A stretch of 64,000 bases of DNA, from the NCBI RefSeq assembly GCF_020320395.1, contig NZ_JAEDAH010000042.1:69559-133558 (forward strand), written 5' to 3'. Origin of the DNA: Thalassolituus marinus. Lineage in GTDB: Bacteria; Pseudomonadota; Gammaproteobacteria; Pseudomonadales; Oceanobacteraceae. The notes under the pieces are model-generated. The model did no database searches, was not told the DNA's origin, and saw only the letters and a list, made by a program, of their open reading frames with translations. How positions within the stretch are numbered: the stretch's first letter is position 1; each line of letters starts with the position of its first letter. The position numbers and the translations under genes were made by a program. This document shows positions 43,441 to 51,549 of the stretch, in pieces.

Positions 43441-45663
43441 TTACTGCCCCGCCGGATCCTGCAACACAGGCAAAGTAGCCGGTTCACTGGTCGGTTCGGC
43501 CGACACCGCCTGCAGGAAGGCATTCAGCGCCAGCATTTCTTCGCTACTCAGCCCCAGCGGCTGAATAGCTGCATCAATCACCGGGAAGAAGGGGTCGTAG
43601 CGGCTTTCATACTGTGGGTAGTTGCCGTTGCGTCCCTGCGTCATGCCGGCGTTATACATCGGAATAACACCTACCACGCCGCCGCTTTTTGTTTCCCGCG
43701 CCAGTATTGGGAATACACCGTTGTGCATATAAGGCGCGCTGTAGGCGATATCGCGCAGCGGCGGTACACGGAAAGCCCCCAGCTGCTGATGGCTGCGGCT
43801 TTGCTCAAAGCGTCCGCGATCCTGCAGTGTGCGGCCATAGTAGGTTAAGCCGGTATTACGGAAGCTATGGTCGCTCAGCAGCGGCCCACTGTGGCAGTTC
43901 ATACAGCGCGCTTTGGTGCGGTACAGATGCAGTCCATGCAGCTGCTGATCATTCAGCGCCGTGCTGTCACCCTGCACAAAACGGTCGAAGGCCGCAGGGC
44001 GACTGATCAGCGTGCGCTGAAAGGTAGCAACCGCTTTGGCAAAACCGTCGAGGCTTGGTTGTTCATCGCCATAGGCGGCCTTAAACAACGGGCCATAGCG
44101 CGGATCTTCCTGCATACGTTGCAGTAGCTGTTCCAGTGTCAGTGCCATTTCCAGCGGGTCGCGTACCGGGTGAGTGGACTGTTGCTCCAGCGTGGTTACC
44201 CGGCCATCCCAGAAAAACGCTGGAAAGTATGCGGTGTTAGTAACCGGCATAGCCTGACGCCGGCCTTTCTGCCCGGCTGTGCCCTCCGACACCCGGCGCT
44301 GATCACTCCACATCTGTTGCGGCACGTGGCAGGACGCACAGGCGACATCGCGCCCGGCGGATAAGTTGCTATCGAAAAACAGCGCCTGACCAAGTGCCAC
44401 TTTGGCTTCGCTGTAAGGATTATCGGCGGGAAACGGCACCGGCGGTAAATTCCCTAACTCCTGCCATTGAATACCGGCATCCACGGTTGGTGCAGGCCAC
44501 AGTGCAGAAGGCTGAGTGTATTGCGCGCGCAGCGCGGTCAGGTCCACCTCGGTAGTGACGCGCGGCTTAGTCGGAGCGGCGGCATCGGCACGGAAGGACA
44601 GCGGCAACAGCAGCGCCTGATTAGCCGTCACCAGCTCGGCTGTCGGCATGCGCACCACTACCAGCTGTTCCTGCTGATCGCTGTTGGTTGAAGCCAGCGC
44701 CCAGTAATCGCCATCGGCTAACGGCAGGCTGGCGGGATAACGCCACTGCCCCTGCTCGGCCAGCGATTGCAGTTCGTACAACATGGGCAAGCGCCAGTCG
44801 CTGTGACCACATAAGGCGCCGCTGTTCAGACTGGCCGCCTGAGTCACCGCCGCTGATGCTGAAACCAGGCCCGCATCTGCCGCCACCCGCGCCCAGATAC
44901 GCTGACCACGCGGCCAGCGTTGCTGCACAGGGCGATCAACGTAATCAGCGCAGCGCCAGTCGGATTTATCTGCCGGCAGGTGCTGCCAGCGCAGCGGTCG
45001 GCCATCGGCCTGCAGACGAATCATGCCGGATAACTCCGTCAGATCCGCCGTAGCATATTCCTCTGCCAGTGCTGGCTGGCGTAAAGCCTGGCTGCGAATC
45101 AGCAACGCCTGGTGCGCCAACTGATAGCCAATGCGATGTTTCTCACTGGCGGCCAGCATACGCGCCATGGTCCAGCTGTCGGCGTAATCGCGTAGTGCCT
45201 GAGCTTCATTATCCAGCGGCTGACGCTGCTGCAGCACCACCGCATGCAACGCATTGGCTACCTCATCCAGCAGCTCGTCAGTGCTTTGCCCGGCGGCAAC
45301 ATCCGCCAGCGCCAGTGCGGCGGTGGTCTGCGCCGATACCCGCAGCGGAGCGTCGTTTATCTCCTCGCTTACTGCGCTGCGCAGGCGCACCGCGCCTGCC
45401 AGCACCTCAACCTGAGTTGCCTGCTGTTCGCCACGGGCAAAACGGAACTGTCCGTCGTCCTCTACCCGGGTGCGCTGCAATTCCTGACCGCTGGCATTCA
45501 GCAGTCGGGCTTCATAGCCGTGCCAGTCAGCCTCTGTACCGGTAACAGAAACCTGCCCCTGAATCGGCTCGGAGCCGTTACAGCCAGCCAGCAAAGCCGC
45601 CAGCGCCAGCCCCTGAAACATCCGGTTTGCACGTTTCAGCGACATAGATAATAAAAAGCTCAT
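43441..45663 (-). CDS. Lipoprotein with a Lcl/DUF1566-like module fused to a di-heme cytochrome c peroxidase domain
   Basis: A 740-residue surface or periplasmic lipoprotein. It begins with a lipoprotein signal (LALAALLAGC, acylated cysteine near residue 28), then a small beta domain (about 33-95, PIQGQVSVTG...DDGQFRF), a helical segment (about 110-200), a Lcl_C/DUF1566-like module (about 225-345, GHSDWRLPMLYELQSLAEQG) and a MauG/CcpA-type domain (about 395-720) with heme sites CASCH at about 442-446 and CMNCH at about 587-591. The enzyme part resembles di-heme peroxidases that oxidise hydrogen peroxide or a protein partner. The ATG at 45663 is chosen over a TTG two codons earlier; neither has a clear Shine-Dalgarno. 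A Fur-like box lies 15 bases upstream, shared with the divergent lipoprotein/TonB-receptor genes. Confidence 0.85.
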   Translation of the reverse strand: MSFLLSMSLKRANRMFQGLALAALLAGCNGSEPIQGQVSVTGTEADWHGYEARLLNASGQELQRTRVEDDGQFRFARGEQQATQVEVLAGAVRLRSAVSEEINDAPLRVSAQTTAALALADVAAGQSTDELLDEVANALHAVVLQQRQPLDNEAQALRDYADSWTMARMLAASEKHRIGYQLAHQALLIRSQALRQPALAEEYATADLTELSGMIRLQADGRPLRWQHLPADKSDWRCADYVDRPVQQRWPRGQRIWARVAADAGLVSASAAVTQAASLNSGALCGHSDWRLPMLYELQSLAEQGQWRYPASLPLADGDYWALASTNSDQQEQLVVVRMPTAELVTANQALLLPLSFRADAAAPTKPRVTTEVDLTALRAQYTQPSALWPAPTVDAGIQWQELGNLPPVPFPADNPYSEAKVALGQALFFDSNLSAGRDVACASCHVPQQMWSDQRRVSEGTAGQKGRRQAMPVTNTAYFPAFFWDGRVTTLEQQSTHPVRDPLEMALTLEQLLQRMQEDPRYGPLFKAAYGDEQPSLDGFAKAVATFQRTLISRPAAFDRFVQGDSTALNDQQLHGLHLYRTKARCMNCHSGPLLSDHSFRNTGLTYYGRTLQDRGRFEQSRSHQQLGAFRVPPLRDIAYSAPYMHNGVFPILARETKSGGVVGVIPMYNAGMTQGRNGNYPQYESRYDPFFPVIDAAIQPLGLSSEEMLALNAFLQAVSAEPTSEPATLPVLQDPAGQ

Positions 45664-45677
45664 TCGCAAATCTTATT

Positions 45678-45696
45678 GATAACGATTCTTAGTATG
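45678..45696. promoter_or_regulatory. Candidate Fur box between the divergent peroxidase and lipoprotein genes
   Basis: GATAACGATTCTTAGTATG matches the 19-base Fur consensus at 13 positions. It lies 15 bases before the peroxidase start and about 110 before the lipoprotein start; TATAAA at 45707-45712 is a possible -10 for the latter. Fur binding here could control both directions. Confidence 0.55.
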
Positions 45697-45808
45697 TTTA
45701 CCATTGTATAAAATTACACCTGAAATAAGAACAGGGACTGACAGATATTTACCTGTCGGCATCGGATAGCCAGCACCGTGAACCGGACCATTTTCAGAGG
45801 AAAACAGA

Positions 45809-48800
45809 ATGCATACCTTGCGGCGCCCACTTTTGAGTGTTGGCCTGGCCACCCTGCTGTCTGCAGCCCTGTCAGGCTGTAGCGATTCATCCAGCTCTTC
45901 ATCCACAGGCAGCGATGGTGAACAGCCTTCACCGCAAGCGCCTGTTACCGTCAGCGGACTGGTCACCGACCCGGCCATCAGTGGAGCGGCAGTGCGCCTG
46001 GACGATGCCGACGGCAACGCACTGGCACAAATCACCCTGACCAATAGCCTCGGCGAGTTCTCGTTTGCTGATGTGGATTCCGCCAGCCTCGATGGCGCAC
46101 TGATCAGTGCCAGCGGTGGTAGCGACAGCAGCACCGGCCAGAGCTTCCGTGGTCTGACGCTGCAGGCCCGTTATCAGCAGGACAGTGACAGTGTGGTATC
46201 ACCACTGACCACGCTGGTAGTTGCCACCCAGCAGCGTGCTGGCGTGGATTACAGCGCAGCCCGCGAACTGGTTGCTGCTGCGCTGGGTCTGAACGCTGCG
46301 GATGTCGATGCCGACCCGGCCTCTTCTGCCAGCGTACAGAAAGCCAACCTGCAGCTGAGCCGTCTGGCCTATGCGCTGCGTGCGGCGAATGGTTTCAGCC
46401 GCGTCGATGAGCTGATCAGCACCTACGGTAACGACTGGCAGGCCATTGCCGATGCAGTAGCTGCACTGGATATTGGCGACAGCATTAAAACCCGCGTGGC
46501 GGAACTGGCGCCTGAACTGAATGATATTGCCGCCCTCGACAGCAGCCTCAGCGCAGCTGATGTGGTGCTGCAGGCAAACCGCCTGTCATTTACCTATGGT
46601 GTGCAGCGCTTCCTGGCCAACAGCCTGTCATACACTGCGGCCGATGCTTCTGCTCAAGCAAACGTCGTCGCCCTGGCCGATGCGCTGTGGACAGCCAATG
46701 GCCAGCTGGGTATTCCATCGGATGGTGCGCAGTTCGCTAACATTATTCGCTTTGCGTTTAACCAGTACGCCATCGACAGCAGTAATCTGGACGACAGCAG
46801 CTGGACGGTTCCGGCCGAACTGAGCAGCGACAGCAACATCGCCAGCCTGTCGACCCTGACTGTGATTGATCACACTATCCCTCTGACCGACGATGATTTA
46901 CTGCTGACTGAAGCGGATAAACGCGCCTATTTTTACGCATCCGATCTGGCACCTGCGTATAAAGCCGAACGTCTGTTTGATGGCATTCTCGACGACACCA
47001 TTGTTGATCCGGTTTTCACAAAAATTGCGGCCGATTACGCACTGCGCGGTCAGGCAGAAAAAGCCGACAGCATTCTGAACAGCCAGATTTTTACCCCGTT
47101 TAATAAAGCCTACGGCGACCTGCGCGTGGGTAATGCCTACGAAAAACGCGGCGAGCGTGAAACAGCGGTTATTTACTGGGCCAGAGCGGCAGAAAAAGCC
47201 AGCACGTATCTGCAGGACAAAGGCGCGGAAAACATGGACGCCGATGATGCCAGTTTATTCCAGGTTATTGCCAAGGCTTACACAGATGCAGGAATGGTTG
47301 ACGAAGCCAATGCTGTGCTGGAGCCGGTCCTTACCTTTATTAACGCTAACGCAGGCAGTTACAGCACCGCATACGGTCGGATTATTGTTGCCATCGGCAA
47401 AACAGTTAAAGCAAAAGTAGAGCTGGCAGAAGAGAATAATCTGCGCAGCGATCTGCTGACCGATGCGTTAACCAGCACCCAGCTGCTGGACAGCATGATT
47501 GATGGCATTGGTCTGCAGACAAGTTCAACCAAGTGTGGCGACCACTACATGCTGCGCACCATGTACCTGACGACTCTGGCCGATTATTACCGCCGTCTGG
47601 AACAGGCCAGCAGCGTTGAAGCGACCATTAATAAATTCGTTGAACTGCGCGCGACACACGCCTGTACTGCGACTCGTACCGTTACTTACGTTAAGGGTCT
47701 GGTCGAAGAATTCGCCTACCTGGATGATATTGCCGGTTATATGACATTGGTAAATACCACCATGACCGACGCCACTGCGACTCAGGTTTCGCAGGCGACT
47801 GCCGCTGCCGAAATTTATGAAGCCGTCGCGTTGGCAAAAAGCGGTGACGTAACCGCAGCACTGGCAAAGATTTCCACCACCGATGTGGTTGAGCGTGTCG
47901 AGTATCTGACTGGCTCCGGCATTTCACTGCAGGGCGATAACCCGAAGCTGGGCGTACGCTTGTTACTGGATGGCTATATCGACGAAGCTGCCGAGGTATT
48001 GGATGCGGCCTGGACGCTGGCTATTTCTGACGATTATCTGACTGCTTTAACCAACGATGGTAGCACCTACGTCCGCTATGGCTGCGGTAAAATCGCACAA
48101 CTGACCTACGACTATATCGACCAGACACAAGGCAGCGCGCGTCTCAGCACCTGCACCACGCTGGTGAGTGATTACACCGCCAACAGCAGTGTGACAACTG
48201 AAGCAAAAGCGATTGCTAACGCCTACCTGGCAAGTATTGCCATGCACATGGGCGATAACAGCCTGGCACAAAACGCTTATACCGATGTTCTGGCTCAGGG
48301 TGCTGTACTGCTGGACAGCGGCAGTGAAGACGCGTTTAACACCGTAGCCCGCAGTGTTTATGAAGTTGCCAGTGCTGGCGGAATTGCTGCCGGTATTCCA
48401 TTCACCGCTTTCCTGGCACCAATGAATGATCTGCAAGCCCTGCGTGATACCACCGCCGCTGACGCAGCCGATGAAGATGGCTACAACACAGCACTGGATA
48501 TGACCAGCTCCCTGATTGCCTACTACGGCTACATCATGCAAGCCCTGCGTGAAGATTCCGTACAGAACGGTATTGATCCGGCTCTGCCAAGCTACGTGAG
48601 CCTGCTCAAAGAGCGTTCTCTGGCACTGGCACTGGCGGGTGAAACCATCGCCAATAAAACCGCCACCCAGGATACCCGTGACGGTTATTACAGCGGGTTA
48701 TTTGGCACGACAACTCCCAATGCAGCTCTGACACTGTCTGAGATTCAGGACTCCGCTTCACAGCTTCTGCCACTGCTGAGCGATACCGAGTCGGCCAGCG

Positions 48801-49039
48801 ATATTAATGATTACCGCCTATCAATAGCTACCGATATTCTCAACAGCGATGTATTCCTGAACGATGCCTTTGCCTCGCAGGATCTGGATAACGATGGCCG
48901 CGTGGATTTCTTCAGTGAAGAAGCCAGCGCCGATGATATCGCGGCATCGGCACTCACCCTCGACAGTGACAGTGATGGTGACGGCATTAATGACGACATG
49001 GATAACACTCCGTTTTACTGCGAAAGCTGTGCACTTTAA
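45809..49039 (+). CDS. Very large helical-repeat lipoprotein with a C-terminal calcium-binding-like tail
   Basis: A 1076-residue lipoprotein: signal peptide with lipobox AALSGC (cysteine near residue 24), a serine-rich linker, a small beta domain at about 45-95 (VSGLVTDPAISGAAVRLDD), then roughly 850 residues of helical hairpins of TPR-like character (GDLRVGNAYEKRGERETAVIYWARAAEKA; FQVIAKAYTDAGMVDEANAVLEPVL). The last 60 residues hold two acidic DxDxDG-type loops (DLDNDGRVDFF; DSDSDGDGINDDMD) and end in YCESCAL. I know no characterised homologue. A TonB-dependent receptor gene starts seven bases later, so the two probably form an outer-membrane pair, in plan like SusD/SusC but not homologous by eye. 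AGAGGA precedes the ATG. Confidence 0.82.
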   Translation: MHTLRRPLLSVGLATLLSAALSGCSDSSSSSSTGSDGEQPSPQAPVTVSGLVTDPAISGAAVRLDDADGNALAQITLTNSLGEFSFADVDSASLDGALISASGGSDSSTGQSFRGLTLQARYQQDSDSVVSPLTTLVVATQQRAGVDYSAARELVAAALGLNAADVDADPASSASVQKANLQLSRLAYALRAANGFSRVDELISTYGNDWQAIADAVAALDIGDSIKTRVAELAPELNDIAALDSSLSAADVVLQANRLSFTYGVQRFLANSLSYTAADASAQANVVALADALWTANGQLGIPSDGAQFANIIRFAFNQYAIDSSNLDDSSWTVPAELSSDSNIASLSTLTVIDHTIPLTDDDLLLTEADKRAYFYASDLAPAYKAERLFDGILDDTIVDPVFTKIAADYALRGQAEKADSILNSQIFTPFNKAYGDLRVGNAYEKRGERETAVIYWARAAEKASTYLQDKGAENMDADDASLFQVIAKAYTDAGMVDEANAVLEPVLTFINANAGSYSTAYGRIIVAIGKTVKAKVELAEENNLRSDLLTDALTSTQLLDSMIDGIGLQTSSTKCGDHYMLRTMYLTTLADYYRRLEQASSVEATINKFVELRATHACTATRTVTYVKGLVEEFAYLDDIAGYMTLVNTTMTDATATQVSQATAAAEIYEAVALAKSGDVTAALAKISTTDVVERVEYLTGSGISLQGDNPKLGVRLLLDGYIDEAAEVLDAAWTLAISDDYLTALTNDGSTYVRYGCGKIAQLTYDYIDQTQGSARLSTCTTLVSDYTANSSVTTEAKAIANAYLASIAMHMGDNSLAQNAYTDVLAQGAVLLDSGSEDAFNTVARSVYEVASAGGIAAGIPFTAFLAPMNDLQALRDTTAADAADEDGYNTALDMTSSLIAYYGYIMQALREDSVQNGIDPALPSYVSLLKERSLALALAGETIANKTATQDTRDGYYSGLFGTTTPNAALTLSEIQDSASQLLPLLSDTESASDINDYRLSIATDILNSDVFLNDAFASQDLDNDGRVDFFSEEASADDIAASALTLDSDSDGDGINDDMDNTPFYCESCAL

Positions 49040-49046
49040 TTAAATT

Positions 49047-51527
49047 ATGTCTGACCATCTGTTTATGGTCGCCCGCAACAGCAGAGCCTCGGCTCTGCTG
49101 TTTGTCGTTGCGACTTCGGCCATTGCCACTACAACCCGGGCTGACGATACCCTGGCCGTATTACCGGTTACGCAGGTATCCACCTCGGCTACGCCATCAA
49201 CCCGTACCGACATGCAGGACAGCAGCGGTAAAATCACGCTGGATAATCGTGCAGTTAAAGACTGGTCGGACAGTACTGGCCTGTTAACGGATATGCTCGA
49301 CACTCTGCCAAACGTGCAGTTCAGTGACGATGCCGACAGCGAAGAGGCTCTGACCTCGTTAAAGCCGCAATCTATTTCGATTTCCGGCGGGCGTTTTTAC
49401 GAGAATAATTTCTCGTTAAATGGTTTATCCATTAACAGCCTGATCGACCCTGCAGGTGCAGGCAATGCAGAGTCGGGTATTAATGATATCAGCGGCCATG
49501 AAATGGCTATTTTTGTTGATACCAGTCAGCTCGAATCGGTGGCTGTGTATCACAGCAATGTTCCGGCGGAATACGGACGCTTTACCGGCGGCGTAGTCGA
49601 TGCCACCCTGCGTCTGCCAGCACAAACCAGCCAGAGCAATATCAGCTATTACACCACTCGTCCGGCCTGGGTGAATTTTCACATCATTACCAATGGTAAC
49701 GATGAAGACGATCCCAATTACAGCGCACCGGAAGATCCGCAGTATTCGCGCATGCGTTTTACCGCCTCCCACGAGCGTGGTTTAAATGACCGTCATTCGG
49801 CACGCATTAATATGAATTACAGCCGGGTCAGATCGCCGTTTGTATCACTGGCACAAACGGAATACAGCACCACCGAAAGTGCCAGCCTGACACTGACCCA
49901 TGGCTATCAGTACGATCAGTTAAACGTTGTGTCATTTATTCAGACATCGCCTTACCGTACGCAAACGTCTGTTGCCAACACGCTGAACAGCAACTACCAG
50001 CTGAACAGTGGCGGCACACTGCTGGGCAGCACCTGGACGCTGCAACAGGAAAACGCCACACATACACTTAAATTATCGGCAAACTATTCTGAAAACAGCC
50101 GCAGCGCACCCGATCATTACTTTAACTGGCTGAACTCCAACTCACGCAGCTGGGGGCTGGAAGCAGGCTTAGGCAGCAGTAAAGAAGGTGGCTTTGGCTC
50201 GCTGGATAAATACCAGTCCGGCTATGCCCTGATGTGGAAAAGTGAGTTTGCCAGCGCACTGCCACTGATTTCAGCCTGGCGTACTGGTGCCGACTGGCAA
50301 TATAACCAGACCGGTTTTAACCGCCCAGACGACACGTATATCTATAAATCACCGCTGTATAACACTCAGGTACAGTGTGTAAATCAGACACTGGACTGTG
50401 TGCAGCGCGAACAGTATTTCACTGCGCGCCAGATTTATCCGGCGGATAAAGTCAGCGTTGGCCTGAATCAGCTTGCACTGTTCAGTGAAGTGGATTTTGA
50501 TTTTAACCGCGCCCGCCTGACACTGGGTGCTCGTGCCGACCACGATGACTTCCTCGATAACCTGAATATCGCTTTCCGTAGCCGCGCCAGCATCGACATT
50601 AGCGCCGATAAACACTGGGTTGTGCATACCGGTTTTAACCGCTATTACGGCGGGCCATTACTGACCTATCGCCTGCGTATGGCGTCAGAACCCTATTATC
50701 AGGAATACCGCAGCACCACCCAGAATATTGTTAACGACTGGGAATACGACAGCGAAACCGGCAGCTACCGCTATATCGCCAACGACCTTGAAACACCGTA
50801 CAGCGACGAGAAAACGCTGAGCATTAATGGTCTGGTTTTTTCCGGTGTTATGCGTATTGAGTGGCTGGCCCGTGATGGCCACGATGAGTTCTCGCGAGAA
50901 GAAACCGGCGTACAACCCGATGGTTACAACTACTACCGTTTAAATAACGATGGTTTCAGTCACTATCGCAGCATTGCGCTGAGCTGGGATACGCAATATG
51001 ACGACTACCGCTTCGGTTTTAATATCACCCGCTCGCGTACCGAAAGCAGCAATGCCTCCTACGACGATGATGCCGATGCCGCCGTCAGCGCCGATTACGT
51101 CTGGTACAAAGGTCAGCGCCGTACACTGAGCGATATTATTCAGCTGCGCGAAGATTATGCGCGCCCCGTGATTGCAACTCTGTACGGTGCCTTTGACGTC
51201 ACCTCTGCATTATCCGTCAGCAGCAAAGGTCGGTTTAAATCGGCTTACACAACCGTCGCTGAAAGCAGTAGTTCAGGCTATTCCACAACCGTCACTGAGA
51301 ATGGCGTAACCCGCAGGGAATACCTCGACGGTTACGCCGACACAACGATCAGCGCCAGTTTTATGCTGGATACCACGCTGCGCTGGAAACCATTGAAGTC
51401 AGACCAGCTGGTTGTGGTAGCCGAAATTACCAACCTGTTTGATCGCCGTACCTACACAGTTGGCGATAGCAGTGATGGTATCGAAGTGGGACGTAAAATC
51501 TGGCTCGGCGTCGAGAGCACCTTCTGA
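49047..51527 (+). CDS. TonB-dependent outer-membrane receptor
   Basis: An 826-residue outer-membrane protein with a signal peptide (ending ATTTRA at about residue 32), a possible TonB box (DTLAVLPV) at the mature N terminus, a plug domain (about 50-190: LLTDMLDTLPNVQF; ISISGGRFYENNFSLNGL; YGRFTGGVVDATLR) and a 22-strand-type barrel ending in the aromatic VESTF. The barrel contains a NLFDRRTYTVG segment typical of the receptor C terminus. Substrate is unknown; a Fur-like site and a peroxidase lipoprotein in the same locus suggest a metal complex or a heme-related ligand, but this is inference. No strong Shine-Dalgarno precedes the ATG; one seven codons... further in (49065) is an alternative. 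Follows the lipoprotein by seven bases. Confidence 0.88.
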   Translation: MSDHLFMVARNSRASALLFVVATSAIATTTRADDTLAVLPVTQVSTSATPSTRTDMQDSSGKITLDNRAVKDWSDSTGLLTDMLDTLPNVQFSDDADSEEALTSLKPQSISISGGRFYENNFSLNGLSINSLIDPAGAGNAESGINDISGHEMAIFVDTSQLESVAVYHSNVPAEYGRFTGGVVDATLRLPAQTSQSNISYYTTRPAWVNFHIITNGNDEDDPNYSAPEDPQYSRMRFTASHERGLNDRHSARINMNYSRVRSPFVSLAQTEYSTTESASLTLTHGYQYDQLNVVSFIQTSPYRTQTSVANTLNSNYQLNSGGTLLGSTWTLQQENATHTLKLSANYSENSRSAPDHYFNWLNSNSRSWGLEAGLGSSKEGGFGSLDKYQSGYALMWKSEFASALPLISAWRTGADWQYNQTGFNRPDDTYIYKSPLYNTQVQCVNQTLDCVQREQYFTARQIYPADKVSVGLNQLALFSEVDFDFNRARLTLGARADHDDFLDNLNIAFRSRASIDISADKHWVVHTGFNRYYGGPLLTYRLRMASEPYYQEYRSTTQNIVNDWEYDSETGSYRYIANDLETPYSDEKTLSINGLVFSGVMRIEWLARDGHDEFSREETGVQPDGYNYYRLNNDGFSHYRSIALSWDTQYDDYRFGFNITRSRTESSNASYDDDADAAVSADYVWYKGQRRTLSDIIQLREDYARPVIATLYGAFDVTSALSVSSKGRFKSAYTTVAESSSSGYSTTVTENGVTRREYLDGYADTTISASFMLDTTLRWKPLKSDQLVVVAEITNLFDRRTYTVGDSSDGIEVGRKIWLGVESTF

Positions 51528-51549
51528 GTGCTCCCACGCCGTGGCTGAA

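Noticed and set aside
43441-51527. Methanobactin-type MbnH/MbnP copper system
   Set aside because: A MauG-like enzyme and a TonB receptor are present, but the partner lipoprotein is about four times too long and lacks the expected small copper-binding domain, and no methanobactin precursor was seen.
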